This document shows, one piece after another, positions 15,575-24,947 of a stretch of DNA of 64,000 bases. Source of the DNA: Candidatus Zixiibacteriota bacterium (lineage in GTDB: Bacteria > Zixibacteria > MSB-5A5 > GN15 > FEB-12); contig JAHOYZ010000010.1 of assembly GCA_019038695.1 (NCBI GenBank), forward strand, positions 1 to 64,000, given 5' to 3'. Made by a program: the position numbers and the translations under genes. The first letter of the stretch is position 1. The number at the start of each line of letters is the position of its first letter. The notes below the pieces were generated by a model that had not been told where the DNA came from, did no database searches, and worked only from the letters and a program-made list of their open reading frames with translations.

Positions 15575-17704
15575 TCAGAGTTCGTCCAGTTGCATCTTGA
15601 GGTCTTGCAGAGTTTCAGTCGGCAGACCACAGACTGAGTTGCGGCAGATGTAGGCTTTTGCCTGACCGGATGACTCACGACCTTGAAAAAGGGCCACGTT
15701 GTGGCAGTTACCGGGACCAACTGCGAGGACAACATTGGGCAAGTTACGGCGGTATATTTCTGCGATCATTTTCTCACGGACCGGACCATCTCCAACCACA
15801 ACGATTTCTAGTTTGTCGTTGAGATAATAATCGACAGCCAAAAGGGCGGATGCCATAGCTTGGGGGCTTTGCTCCAGGAGTAAGGATATTGCAATTAGCC
15901 CTTTCTCTGCTGTGTCCAGGAACTCCTTCCGGCCAGATATGCGGTTAAGCTTCAAGAGGCAGGTCATCATTACCGATCCAGGGGCGGGCGTGGAGCCGTC
16001 GGTTTCGTCCCTTGGTCGCACTATGAGATCCTCTTGCCCGGCTGGGCGCAGGAACCAGCGACCATTTTCATCCATAAATAGTATGATAGCTCGTTGAGCT
16101 AACACCACTGCAAACTCCAGCCACTCACTACCGTGATCAATATCGGTTTCTACGAGATCAAGTAAGCCCTTGACATAGTAGGCGTAATCCTCAAGGAATT
16201 CCTCCCGCAGCTGTTTGCCGTTGCGGTAGGCATGAATCAGGGCGCCGTCTTCAAACAATGTGGATTTCACAAATGCTGCGTTACGGCGAGCGGCCTCCAG
16301 ATATCGTTTGTCGCCGGTGATCTGATAGCCATCACACATTGCGCTCAGAGCCAGCCCGTTCCATGAGGTTAGAATCTTGTCGTCGGTAGCCGGTCGGATT
16401 CTCCCTGACCGGGCCTTCAGTAGCAGGGGAATATAGTCTGCAGCTATGAGATCAAAATCTTCAGCATCGGTCACATTTCGTACACGATCAGAATTGGAGT
16501 CGACGTTAAGGATGTTGCGCCCTTCGAAATTGCCACCTGATGTAATGTTATAAAAGTCACAGAACAGCTTGGACTTGTCACCCAGAAGAGCGTCGATCTC
16601 ATTCTTGCTCCAGGTATAGAATCGCCCTTCTTCTCCCTCGCTGTCGGCATCAAGGGAGCAAAAGAAGCCGCCATTATCGTCAGTCATCTCTCTGAGAATG
16701 AAGTCGAGGGTCTGACGAACAACACTCAAATAAAGTGGTCGGCTGGTTGATCGGTATGCCTGGACATAGGTTGAAGTCAGCAGGGCATTGTCGTAGAGCA
16801 TCTTTTCGAAATGTGGCACCAACCACGCGCGGTCGGTGGCATAGCGTGCGAAGCCCCCCCCGACGTGATCATAGATTCCACCTCGCGCCATGGCAGTCAG
16901 TCCCTTCTCGGCTGCCTTTAGAAAAACATCGTCGCCGGTCGCTTGATGATACCGTAAAAACAGCGACAATTCGAGGGAATGAGGAAATTTAGGGGCTTGG
17001 CCGAAACCGCCGTACTTGTCATCGAAGCTTCCTCGCAGGCGCCGGACACCTCGCTCAATCATCTCTTGCTTGAGAGTAGAGTTGGCTTGTGTCACGCTGT
17101 TGAATCTGGCTGACATCTGAACGAAGACCTTTTCGGCTGTTTGGGTCAGTGTATTCTTATCGGTACGGTAGGTCTTGAGAAGTTCGACGATAATGCGTTT
17201 GAAACCGGGCTGTCCATACGAATCCTCGGGCGGAAAATAGGTTCCGGTATAGAAAGGTTTGAGGTCCGGAGTGAGGAACACCGACATTGGCCAACCTCCA
17301 CGCCCGGTCATGGCGGTGGTGAAGGCCATGTAAATCTCGTCCAGATCAGGCCGTTGTTCGCGGTCCACCTTGATACAGACATAGCCATCGTTGAGGATGG
17401 TGGCGATACTTTCATTTTCGAACGACTCACGCTCCATCACGTGACACCAGTGACAGGCGGCGTAGCCAATGGACAGGAAGATCGGTTTGTTCTCGTCCCG
17501 GGCGCGACTCAGGGCTTCCTCGCCCCAAGGGTACCAATCCACTGGGTTGTGGGCATGCGACAACAGATAGGGAGAAGCTTCGTCGATCAGATGGTTGGTA
17601 TGTTTGTGTTCGGTCGAATCCAGGTTCGAATCCTCAACGTTTGGTGTTTTACTTTGAGGTGACATTGACAAAGCCATAATCAGCCCGACAGCCATGAGCA
17701 CCAT
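15575..17704 (-). CDS. DUF255 thioredoxin-fold protein (YyaL/SPATA20 family)
   Basis: A 709-residue protein. After a short hydrophobic N-terminus it shows the diagnostic DUF255 thioredoxin domain: [20 protein letters not shown], then [16 protein letters not shown] with the CHWC active-site motif and [13 protein letters not shown]. The remaining ~500 residues are the (alpha/alpha)6 barrel of the family (e.g. [26 protein letters not shown]). Biochemical role is unsettled; relatives are called spermatogenesis-associated protein 20. AGGA six bases before the ATG. Its location beside OsmC, DUF302 and a selenoprotein supports a thiol/redox role. Confidence 0.93.
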   Translation of the reverse strand: MVLMAVGLIMALSMSPQSKTPNVEDSNLDSTEHKHTNHLIDEASPYLLSHAHNPVDWYPWGEEALSRARDENKPIFLSIGYAACHWCHVMERESFENESIATILNDGYVCIKVDREQRPDLDEIYMAFTTAMTGRGGWPMSVFLTPDLKPFYTGTYFPPEDSYGQPGFKRIIVELLKTYRTDKNTLTQTAEKVFVQMSARFNSVTQANSTLKQEMIERGVRRLRGSFDDKYGGFGQAPKFPHSLELSLFLRYHQATGDDVFLKAAEKGLTAMARGGIYDHVGGGFARYATDRAWLVPHFEKMLYDNALLTSTYVQAYRSTSRPLYLSVVRQTLDFILREMTDDNGGFFCSLDADSEGEEGRFYTWSKNEIDALLGDKSKLFCDFYNITSGGNFEGRNILNVDSNSDRVRNVTDAEDFDLIAADYIPLLLKARSGRIRPATDDKILTSWNGLALSAMCDGYQITGDKRYLEAARRNAAFVKSTLFEDGALIHAYRNGKQLREEFLEDYAYYVKGLLDLVETDIDHGSEWLEFAVVLAQRAIILFMDENGRWFLRPAGQEDLIVRPRDETDGSTPAPGSVMMTCLLKLNRISGRKEFLDTAEKGLIAISLLLEQSPQAMASALLAVDYYLNDKLEIVVVGDGPVREKMIAEIYRRNLPNVVLAVGPGNCHNVALFQGRESSGQAKAYICRNSVCGLPTETLQDLKMQLDEL

Positions 17705-17816
17705 GTCTGATCCTGTCTTTCTGGTTTTCGCGAGACAATGGGAGAGTGCGGTCGCTGGTCCGTTGCGACCGCACTCATCCCATCCATCACAAAGGAGAGA
17801 GGCAATTGGTCCGGAT

Positions 17817-18260
17817 TTACATCTCAGACGACTGCTTCACAGCACAGCCATCCATCGTCTTGCAGTGGTCACACCAGCCTTTGGTCTTGCCATCAACAGC
17901 GAACGTCTTCACATCCATCATGCTGGAATTGGCGAACATGGTTCCGGAGATTGTCATATTCTGGTTATTGTACTTTTCGCCTTTGACCAAATCCGACGAA
18001 TACTTATTCTCAAGCAGATTGACGTACCGGCCGTCCTTGGTTTTGAGGGCGTGTTTGTGTCCATACGCAGAGCATTCCGACCGTGCTCCCTCGGCTTTCT
18101 TCAGGTCACAGCCAAGACAGACGAGAGTACCGCTTAGAGTAACTTCAGCAGTCTTTCCAATTACACCCGTTGTCTGAGTTTCCCCGCATGCCATGGCGGT
18201 CAAGCTGGTCATAGTAACCATCGCGACCAAAGCTGTTACAACAATCATTATCTTTCGCAT
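17817..18260 (-). CDS. Exported Cys-rich protein, function unknown
   Basis: A 147-residue protein with a signal peptide (cut near TAMA). Its mature part has [22 protein letters not shown] and a C-terminal [11 protein letters not shown]; the Cys/His set could bind a metal or form disulfides. The middle ([21 protein letters not shown] ... MTISGTMF) suggests a small beta-barrel of OB type. No named family. AAGGA lies seven bases before the ATG. It is the first gene of the redox cluster, 112 bases before the DUF255 gene. Confidence 0.65.
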   Translation of the reverse strand: MRKIMIVVTALVAMVTMTSLTAMACGETQTTGVIGKTAEVTLSGTLVCLGCDLKKAEGARSECSAYGHKHALKTKDGRYVNLLENKYSSDLVKGEKYNNQNMTISGTMFANSSMMDVKTFAVDGKTKGWCDHCKTMDGCAVKQSSEM

Positions 18261-18664
18261 GTGCAGTTCCTTATATAAGACATTGTGGATTCATATACTC
18301 TCTGTTCGTTTAACCGGCAAAGGGGGCGATTGTTCCCGCAAACAGACGCAGTCGAGGAGTAGCAATTAGTATTGAATCGATCCAGCTCAGCATGGCCGCC
18401 TGTTCAGATCTGTAACTGCCTGTAATATGGAAAGTTGGGTCGAATAGAGAGGACTGCTCGGGTTGCTTAGTCTACGCTCAGTTGTGATGAGAAAAAAGGC
18501 GTAGATGTTCAGATGCACAAATGGAAGCGACTTGTCGTCGCCGGATACGTGGACAGTATTGCATATACCGTCGATTTAGCATCTATACGCCCTTCACCCG
18601 GGCGCAGGTATGAGACATTCAATCCGGTTCAACGGCCGGTCACGATTTGTGGACCGTCGTGGCT
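18261..18664. other. Intergenic stretch, nothing identified
   Basis: Lies between the start of the Cys-rich exported protein gene and the end of the HisC-like gene. I see no coding frame with family resemblance, no strong hairpin and no clear promoter hexamers. The promoter of the Cys-rich gene is presumably here. Confidence 0.3.
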
Positions 18665-19765
18665 CTATAGGCGTTCTTTGATCGGCTGTTTGGACGCGAG
18701 AGCTACTTTCCGATCCGATGACAATTCAGGGGCTTCCTGACTCAACCCTGGGGTGCGATCTGCAGTCGTTCGAAGTCGATTTTCTGACAGTGAAGGGGCG
18801 TGGTGATCATGGCGCATTTTGACGGCTCTCCGGTCGAGAGATTTCATGCGATACAGTTCCGTCGGCATTCTCTTGAAGGCGCTAATTATGGCATCATTCG
18901 ATATCGGCGATTGGATCTGGTACTTGACGTAGTTATTCAGACTGTGGTATCCGTCCAGGTTTTCAATGGTCACTCTGCCCCGGGCCAGACTGTTGCCCAC
19001 ACCAGCCGGATCCTTGACGCGCAGCAGGACAAAATCGGTCGCCGTCAAACGACATTGGACTCCGATTTGGCTCAGTTCCTTAGCGAGGCGTAGACCCTCA
19101 TCGTGGATTTCATGGAGATGGTTCTGGAGGGCCACATCGTTTACCAGCGTGGCCCGAATGGTCTTGCGAATGATAGTCGAGACCCTTGACTGCGGCAGGG
19201 AGTTGTTGATGCGGCTAATCGTTTCAGGGGCGGCCATGATGAAACCAGCATCAGATGACCGAATACCAAAGGAGGCTGCGAATGATCGCAGAATCACTAT
19301 GTTAGAGAACGATTCCAGCAGTTTTGCACCGGAGATACCAAAATGGTCATGGTAGTACTCGTCTATAATCAGCACTCCCTCAGGGATTGCCTCGGCCAGA
19401 TATTTTACTTCTGCCAGCGAGAAATTGGCACCGGTGATCCGGTTCGGATTGGCAATGAAGATCATGTCTGTGGGAGATGAGACAGCATCCAGTGCTGATT
19501 CGATGTCGCCGCTGAAGGGGGAGATGCCGATCGTTTCATGCAGCTGGACTTCAGCTCGGTCGGCTGCAATTTCCACCGCTGGATCAACATGTCCGGCGGC
19601 GACCATTCTGGCGCCAGGTTTGTAATAAAGGCTCAGCAATCCGGTCAGAACGTCGGTCGAGTCGGCAAACGGCCAAATCATATCAGTCGTGGTCTTTGTC
19701 TTGCGTACCATCAGTTCGATGATCTCGTCGAGGGTGTTCAAACTGTCTCTTTGCAGGGTTGTCAT
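18665..19765 (-). CDS. HisC-like PLP-fold protein lacking the catalytic lysine
   Basis: A 366-residue protein whose frame follows histidinol-phosphate aminotransferase/CobD (fold type I): FIANPNRITG (PLP ring contact), IIDEYYHDHFG (Asp 135 and nearby Tyr) and the C-terminal domain with ATDFVLLRV and SNDAIISAF. Where HisC has TLSKAFGLAGLRLGY, this protein reads SFAASFGIRSSDAGF: the Schiff-base Lys is Ala 164 and the phosphate-binding Arg is Asp. Aminotransfer is thus unlikely; a binding or regulatory role is possible. The N-terminal arm is shorter than usual and a charged ~50-residue tail extends the C-terminus. GAGGTG lies six bases before the ATG. It stands alone. Confidence 0.75.
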   Translation of the reverse strand: MTTLQRDSLNTLDEIIELMVRKTKTTTDMIWPFADSTDVLTGLLSLYYKPGARMVAAGHVDPAVEIAADRAEVQLHETIGISPFSGDIESALDAVSSPTDMIFIANPNRITGANFSLAEVKYLAEAIPEGVLIIDEYYHDHFGISGAKLLESFSNIVILRSFAASFGIRSSDAGFIMAAPETISRINNSLPQSRVSTIIRKTIRATLVNDVALQNHLHEIHDEGLRLAKELSQIGVQCRLTATDFVLLRVKDPAGVGNSLARGRVTIENLDGYHSLNNYVKYQIQSPISNDAIISAFKRMPTELYRMKSLDRRAVKMRHDHHAPSLSENRLRTTADRTPGLSQEAPELSSDRKVALASKQPIKERL

Positions 19766-20082
19766 CTTTTCACCTCACGTTGCTGGGTCCGGCCCTGAGT
19801 TGCCAGCATTATGTGCTGACCGCGGTTGCGGGGCAGGGGGGGCCTACTATTGGCGGTTAGTCCGCCGGTTATGATTGCGTATCGATATTTCATGCAGTTC
19901 TATGGATTGCAAAGCGAATGCCGGGTGTATCATTATTGCACAATTCTGTCATAACACATGACAACACAGCACGTTAAGGTAGTATATATCTGGAGGGATG
20001 GGGGATGATTTGGGCGAGAAGATATTTTGTTGGTAATGTTTTTCCAGTTTGAGACGAAAATCATTCCGGCTTAAATATGAAA

Positions 20083-20116
20083 GCCACCATGGAGTTGGAG
20101 ACAACTCCCTGGTGGC
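20083..20116. other. Long hairpin with GNRA tetraloop
   Basis: GCCACCA and TGGTGGC, then a single T/C mismatch, then GGAGTTG and CAACTCC, closed by GAGA. Fourteen paired positions with a GNRA loop suggest a structured RNA or a transcript end, but no U-run follows on either strand. The surrounding 19766-21094 stretch otherwise holds only the items listed separately. Confidence 0.5.
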
Positions 20117-20231
20117 AGTAGGAAGGTAGGAAAAGATGGGCAGCAGCTTCAGAAACCGCTGCACGAGTCATAACGTTTGGTCATCAATTTTTCGTATTCC
20201 AAGGTCGTCTTCAATCTCATTTGGTCGGAGC

Positions 20232-20471
20232 TTACATTTCGCTGATCAGATACACCTTAGTAAGCATTCCGACTATCTCGACCGTTGCAACCATTGGAGT
20301 ACAGTGATCGTCCACACCGACTTCCGACAGGCAGTAGCAGCCGTTTCGGAGCAACGAGCAGGGCAATAGCTCATCGCAGGATTCTCCGATGTCCTACGCC
20401 AGCAGAGCCCGGAACCAGTTTAGCGAAACCAGAACAATAACCAGGACAAATAAGATCAAAATTCTTCTCAC
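20232..20471 (-). other. Possible small membrane or exported peptide, interrupted by TAG
   Basis: GTG at 20471 with AGGAAGG eight bases upstream opens MRRILILFVLVIVLVSLNWF-RALLA, a one-helix peptide of 25 residues ending at TAG (20394-20396). The same frame stays open for another 53 codons and encodes a Cys-rich stretch (ESCDELLPC, NGCYCLSE) ending at TAA. It could be a true 25-residue peptide, a decayed exported Cys-rich protein, or chance. Confidence 0.3.
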
Positions 20472-20902
20472 GATCAATACCTTCCTATGGATCGGGTCCA
20501 CAGAATGGGCTCTGCCCATTGCTGTCATAATCTGTCAATTGTCTAAGCAAAGCCAGTGCCGACATATAACCGTCAGGCTAACGTGCTGTCATTCAGGCGT
20601 ATGTGGATGTTTTGCGGTTTAGGGGCGAGCTGTTTTTGGGGTCGATACAGAAAGATATTCTGTGTGATAATGATGAATTTTCCTGTTTGACCATTTCGTA
20701 GTTTTCTGTCTGAAGCCGTCAGGAGGTTGTGACGGGTTCAAATGGCTTTTCTCATGGTGTGCTATTCAAATTCATCCCGCGAAAGGAGAACTTTTGGTTT
20801 GACGGTTGAAGCTGTTGAAGCGTCCAGATACTGTGCGAGCTAAGACACAATTTGTCATCCGTCTGGTTGCCTGCAAGAGAGACCAAAAAAAGGGCTTATC
20901 TC

Positions 20903-20931
20903 TTGACAAGCAAAGGAGCTTGGCATAACTT
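20903..20931 (+). promoter_or_regulatory. Possible promoter upstream of the FadL-like operon
   Basis: Perfect TTGACA, then a weak -10 (TAACTT after 17 bases, or CATAAC preceded by TGG after 15). It would give a leader of about 155 bases before the ATG at 21095. Confidence 0.35.
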
Positions 20932-21094
20932 GACTGCCTGTTCGTGGAAATAAATTGGCGGTTGCCTGAAAGGGCGCAGGATTATTCTGAATGTGTCGGA
21001 TGGCACTCAGGATAGCCGAATTGGCCGTCACATTGGAGATACCAAACGTATGATAAGAGAAATCTTGAGTTGTACTGTTATTACGGAGATCAGG

Positions 21095-22588
21095 ATGGGA
21101 TTAGTCAGATTTTCTGCTGCAGTATTGGTAATCCTCGTAGTTCTCGCTCCCGGTCTTTATGCCGGTGGGTTTGAGAATTCCGGAGTGGGTACCAAGGCAC
21201 GAGGAATGGGAGGTGCATTCCGGGCAATTGCCGATGACTGGTCGGCTGCTTATTACAATCCCGCCGGTTATGCGAATGCTCTCGATAACCAGTTGGGTGC
21301 CAATATCGCCTTCGTTCACCATCGGGATGAGATCATTCCGGATTATCGTTGGAACGGAGAGTGGGAGACCGGGATGTTCAATGATCGGACCAACTATAAC
21401 ACCCACGAAATACTCTCAAGTCCAGCGGCAGGCTTTATGGTGAGGCTACCTGTTTGGGGTGAGACGGTTTTTGGTCTGAGCGCTTATCAACCGTTTGATC
21501 GTAACGTTTCATGGGAGATGTTCCAGATGCTCCCGACCTATAACAGCAAGACCTCTTTACCGAGTGATCAATATCAGGTCAATCTTGACGTTGTGGCTTT
21601 TCAGTTAACCGCAGCGAGGGAGTTCATGGAAGACAAATTGTCTCTCGGAGTAGGATTGCAGCTGTTGCGGGCCGACCTGATCTATAAGAATATCTACTTC
21701 CGGGATAATCCTTTAGCGCTTATTGATTCTGTCTCCTATGACATATTCAGAGATCGTCCATTTCGTCGGCTTCCTCAGTGGAGTAGCAATAACGGCTCAG
21801 GTTATGGCTTTGGTCTGCGCATGGGGATGATGTGGAAGGCAAGTGAGAAGGCCGATATCGGTGCTACTATTGCTTTGCCATTCTCCGTTACGATAACCGG
21901 CAACGCTGAGAATTATTTTTATACGTCCGACCGACCCACGATATGGCCCACACTGCCGGATGGTTATCAGACGACTCTCAAATACTTATTCCTGGCCGGA
22001 CAAACAGTTCGACACCAGGCTAATTTTGAGACCAAGCTTGATCTACCTCCGTCTCTGGGGTTGGGATTTGCTTATCGAGCTACAGAGAAACTAACCGTTG
22101 CAGTTGATGTTGAGTACACGCTCTGGTCCGGCTATGAGGGCTTGGAGTTCAAATACTCTGATCATGAATTACCTTTCGGTGCAGCCAGTGATACGGCCAC
22201 TGTAGCGCCTGACTTCTTTACGTCCGATTTGTCTGCTCCGGTGGAGTGGGAAAATGCAGGTAAGTTAATGTTGGGTACGATGTACGACTATGCTGACTAC
22301 CTCACCTTGCTTGGCGGCATTTCCTTCGAGCAGTCGCCGGCACGCAATTCGGATCAGATGGTTACCCCACAGTTTATTGACGCCAGCAACAAAATGGGAC
22401 TCAACTTTGGTTTCATTGCCCATATTGACCGTTGGGATGTGGCCTTGACAACGAGCTATCAGTCGCAGTCAAGTCTGTCGGTGGATGGTTTTGGGGATAC
22501 CGAGATCGGGGAGACGGTGCAAGCTTTCCCTGGTGATTACGAGGCCAGCACCTATGAAACTATACTCTCATTTAATTACCGATTCTAA
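21095..22588 (+). CDS. FadL/OMPP1-family outer-membrane transport protein
   Basis: A 497-residue beta-barrel. Start ATG at 21095 with GGAG eight bases upstream, then a signal peptide cut near LYA. The mature protein begins GGFENSGVGTKARGMGGAFRA and continues DDWSAAYYNPAGYA, the conserved hatch region of FadL/TodX proteins. Alternating strands end in a terminal Phe (FNYRF), the usual outer-membrane insertion signal. Family members pass hydrophobic compounds such as fatty acids or aromatics across the outer membrane. It is followed after 11 bases by a lipoprotein of esterase fold, so the two probably act together. Confidence 0.9.
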   Translation: MGLVRFSAAVLVILVVLAPGLYAGGFENSGVGTKARGMGGAFRAIADDWSAAYYNPAGYANALDNQLGANIAFVHHRDEIIPDYRWNGEWETGMFNDRTNYNTHEILSSPAAGFMVRLPVWGETVFGLSAYQPFDRNVSWEMFQMLPTYNSKTSLPSDQYQVNLDVVAFQLTAAREFMEDKLSLGVGLQLLRADLIYKNIYFRDNPLALIDSVSYDIFRDRPFRRLPQWSSNNGSGYGFGLRMGMMWKASEKADIGATIALPFSVTITGNAENYFYTSDRPTIWPTLPDGYQTTLKYLFLAGQTVRHQANFETKLDLPPSLGLGFAYRATEKLTVAVDVEYTLWSGYEGLEFKYSDHELPFGAASDTATVAPDFFTSDLSAPVEWENAGKLMLGTMYDYADYLTLLGGISFEQSPARNSDQMVTPQFIDASNKMGLNFGFIAHIDRWDVALTTSYQSQSSLSVDGFGDTEIGETVQAFPGDYEASTYETILSFNYRF

Positions 22589-22599
22589 GGAGGTCAGAG

Positions 22600-23940
22600 A
22601 TGCATAATATCCTAAAGACTGTCGCAGTCTTGGCGGCTCTGGCCCTGGCTATTTCGATGGCTTGTTCTGATCGCGGAGCAAATCAAGCTCCAGATATCGT
22701 GGATTTGCCGGTTGCGCCTGCACGTTTTGATCATTCTTTCTCAAATGAATTTTTTCTCCAGATAGCAAATACTGGCGAGATGGCTTTGGTGGATGCCTAT
22801 ATTCCCAACAGAGTATTTCAACAGGATCAGTTACCGGTGGTGGTTCTTCTCCCTCCTCAAGACGGTTCAGAGGATTATTATTACCGGCATGGTTTGTCCA
22901 AGATTGCAGATGAGCTAATTGCCAATGGGGAAATTGTCCCCATGGCCATCGTAACGATCAACAACCATGAGACGTTTGGCGGGTTTTTCTGGGCCGGCAA
23001 CGGTGGAGCATCAGGCGACTACGATGCTCTCTTTGGCCGTCCTTTGCTTGACTGGCTGAGTTCCCACAGTGGCGATCTGTTTAAGGATGACGGCAGGTAT
23101 CGTGGCATAGGGGGCATCGGGCAGGGAGCATATGGCGCTTTCAGAGCGGCAATGCTGCATAGAAACGAGTATTCTTCGATCGCTGTCGCTGACGGACCAC
23201 TTGATTTCGATGGAGCTGACGGTGTGAGTGGGTTTGAGGATTTGTTTGCGGATGTTTTGTCGGAGCAGGGATTACTTGATTATGTGCAGGTCGGTGATAC
23301 AAGTTGGACTGATAAATTTGATAGTTCTGCCAGTGCATATCCCCTCGGAAGGATGTTCATCGGCGGAGCGTTGGCATTTTCACCAAACGATACGCTCGTT
23401 TTCCCGTATGGAGAACGCGGCTATATGCTTATCCCGATTCCTGTTATTGACACATTCTACGATACGACATTCATTATTGGATATCCCAACGTGATTGACA
23501 CACTCTACGATACGCTACGCTACCAGATAGATGACGAGGCGACCCTTTGCACTGAGATCATTAATATTGCTGAGAACGATTTCGAGTTCCATCTACCCTT
23601 TGACGTTCATGGTGAGCCATACGATCTCATTTGGGATTTGTGGTTGAAGAATAACCTGGAGACTATTCTGAGTGATTCCGGCGATGGTTGCCTGGCAGAT
23701 GTTGACATTTGGATTGGTACTACCGAAGATCCCAGTGAGCAGGACATGACTTTCGGGTATCAGACACACTCATGGATTAACACACTCCAGTCACATGGAC
23801 TGTTGGACGCTACTAATGTGTATGAGTATTCGGGCTACAGTACTAACCCGGCGACTAAGGATCAGTATGTATATGATCTGTTGCGGGAGATGCTGATTTT
23901 CCACTCACGCAATTTCGAAGCAGCCCAAGCTGCCGAATAG
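22600..23940 (+). CDS. Lipoprotein with esterase-D-like fold but no nucleophile serine
   Basis: A 446-residue lipoprotein: signal with lipobox ISMAC. The segments LPVVVLLPPQDGSEDYYY and FRAAMLHRNEYSSIAVADGP follow the esterase D/putative esterase (alpha/beta hydrolase) pattern. The nucleophile elbow, usually GHSMGGYGAL, here reads GIGQGAYGAF, with Gln in place of Ser, so hydrolysis is doubtful. Late segments include a calcium-like acidic tract. A perfect AAGGAGG lies six bases before the ATG. Partner of the FadL-like porin; a ligand-binding role at the cell surface is inferred. A rho-independent terminator follows. Confidence 0.7.
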   Translation: MHNILKTVAVLAALALAISMACSDRGANQAPDIVDLPVAPARFDHSFSNEFFLQIANTGEMALVDAYIPNRVFQQDQLPVVVLLPPQDGSEDYYYRHGLSKIADELIANGEIVPMAIVTINNHETFGGFFWAGNGGASGDYDALFGRPLLDWLSSHSGDLFKDDGRYRGIGGIGQGAYGAFRAAMLHRNEYSSIAVADGPLDFDGADGVSGFEDLFADVLSEQGLLDYVQVGDTSWTDKFDSSASAYPLGRMFIGGALAFSPNDTLVFPYGERGYMLIPIPVIDTFYDTTFIIGYPNVIDTLYDTLRYQIDDEATLCTEIINIAENDFEFHLPFDVHGEPYDLIWDLWLKNNLETILSDSGDGCLADVDIWIGTTEDPSEQDMTFGYQTHSWINTLQSHGLLDATNVYEYSGYSTNPATKDQYVYDLLREMLIFHSRNFEAAQAAE

Positions 23941-23959
23941 CTGAGGCTAGATATTATCT

Positions 23960-23993
23960 GACCCGGAGGAGTATTTCTTCCGGGTCTTTTTTT
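23960..23993 (+). terminator. Rho-independent terminator of the FadL operon
   Basis: GACCCGGA and TCCGGGTC pair around a short loop, followed by seven T residues. It lies 20 bases after the lipoprotein stop and ends 11 bases before bshB1. Confidence 0.88.
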
Positions 23994-24004
23994 GACCGGA
24001 ACCA

Positions 24005-24721
24005 ATGAACGAACAAACTTATGATCTGCTGGCCATAGGGGCGCATCCCGACGATGTCGAGGTGGGTGCTGGGGGAGTATTGATTGATGCCGCTGGCCGT
24101 GGTTACCGGTGTGGCATTGTCGTTATGACTCAGGGAGAGATGGCTACCGGCGGCACTCCGGAGATGCGGTCCGATGAGATCCGTGCTGCGGCAAAGATCA
24201 TGGGTGTCGATGTGATTGAGACCTGGGACTGGGGGGATACTCGACTTGCTGACAACATCGACAAACGTGTTGCTTTGGCGGAAGTGATACGACGTACCCG
24301 GCCACGAATCATCCTGGCCCCGTACCCTCGCATCGGTCACGGTCGCCGTCAGTCGCACCCCGATCATGTGGCAGCTGGAGTGATAGCTGTCAATGCCGCG
24401 CATCTGGCGTCACTGACCAAAGCTGACTTGCCCGGTTCTGCGCATTTGGTTCAGCGCTTGTTTCACTATTTCCTTCCTCCGGGGGTGGCACCTGATGTTG
24501 TGGTGGACATCACTTCTCACTATGAACGCTGGATAGAGGCTCTGTCTGCCCACAAATCACAGTTTCTCAATCCCGGTAAGTCTAAAGACTATCTCGAACA
24601 CCTTTCCGCTATGGCGCGATCGTTCGGTCTTCAGTCTCGGTGCAAGTATGGTCAGGGATTCTGTACTGCCGAGCCGATCACGGTCAATGACATTATGGCC
24701 CTGACGGTTGAAGAAGCCTGA
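24005..24721 (+). CDS. bshB1: Bacillithiol-type LmbE deacetylase (BshB1)
   Basis: A 238-residue zinc-dependent deacetylase of the LmbE/PIG-L family. Metal ligands are visible in AIGAHPDDVEVG (HPDD) and SHPDHVAAG (HPDH). The order GEMATGGTPEMRSDEIRAAAKIMG, DWGDTRL, and the C-terminal HKSQF ... RSFGLQSRCKYGQGF is that of BshB1, which removes acetyl from GlcNAc-malate in bacillithiol synthesis. This suggests bacillithiol as the low-molecular-weight thiol, consistent with the redox cluster at 14-18 kb; bshA and bshC are not in the window. Only a weak ribosome site precedes the ATG. Confidence 0.85.
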   Translation: MNEQTYDLLAIGAHPDDVEVGAGGVLIDAAGRGYRCGIVVMTQGEMATGGTPEMRSDEIRAAAKIMGVDVIETWDWGDTRLADNIDKRVALAEVIRRTRPRIILAPYPRIGHGRRQSHPDHVAAGVIAVNAAHLASLTKADLPGSAHLVQRLFHYFLPPGVAPDVVVDITSHYERWIEALSAHKSQFLNPGKSKDYLEHLSAMARSFGLQSRCKYGQGFCTAEPITVNDIMALTVEEA

Positions 24722-24906
24722 CTTGTGGCCGTTACCGCGTCGTAATATCCCCAGTACTACCGAAAGCTACTCCTAAGTACAGAATACACACTGTCGAACA
24801 CATATCTTAACATATCATAATCTCTACCAGCGAGTGGATCGGGGGTTTGCCACAGGGAAAAGAATCCTCGCGGAGTTGGTGAATATCCGGACTGGCTGAC
24901 GCGTAT

Positions 24907-24925
24907 GTACATCAAGGTGATGTAC
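24907..24925. promoter_or_regulatory. Inverted repeat before the repeat-protein gene
   Basis: GTACATCA-AGG-TGATGTAC, a perfect 8-base inverted repeat. It ends six bases before the AGAAGGG ribosome site at 24932, so it may be an operator or a leader hairpin that affects translation. Confidence 0.45.
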
Positions 24926-24947
24926 GAAGTCAGAAGGGATGGTCGAT

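Noticed and set aside
19790-19880. Possible cobalamin riboswitch before the HisC-like gene
   Set aside because: A CCCGCAAC-like stretch is present, but the B12 box and other conserved segments are missing.
20725-20790. GGTTCAAAT as a tRNA T-loop
   Set aside because: No acceptor stem, D-arm or anticodon stem can be folded around it. The similar GGTTCGAATCC at 17628 lies inside the DUF255 gene.
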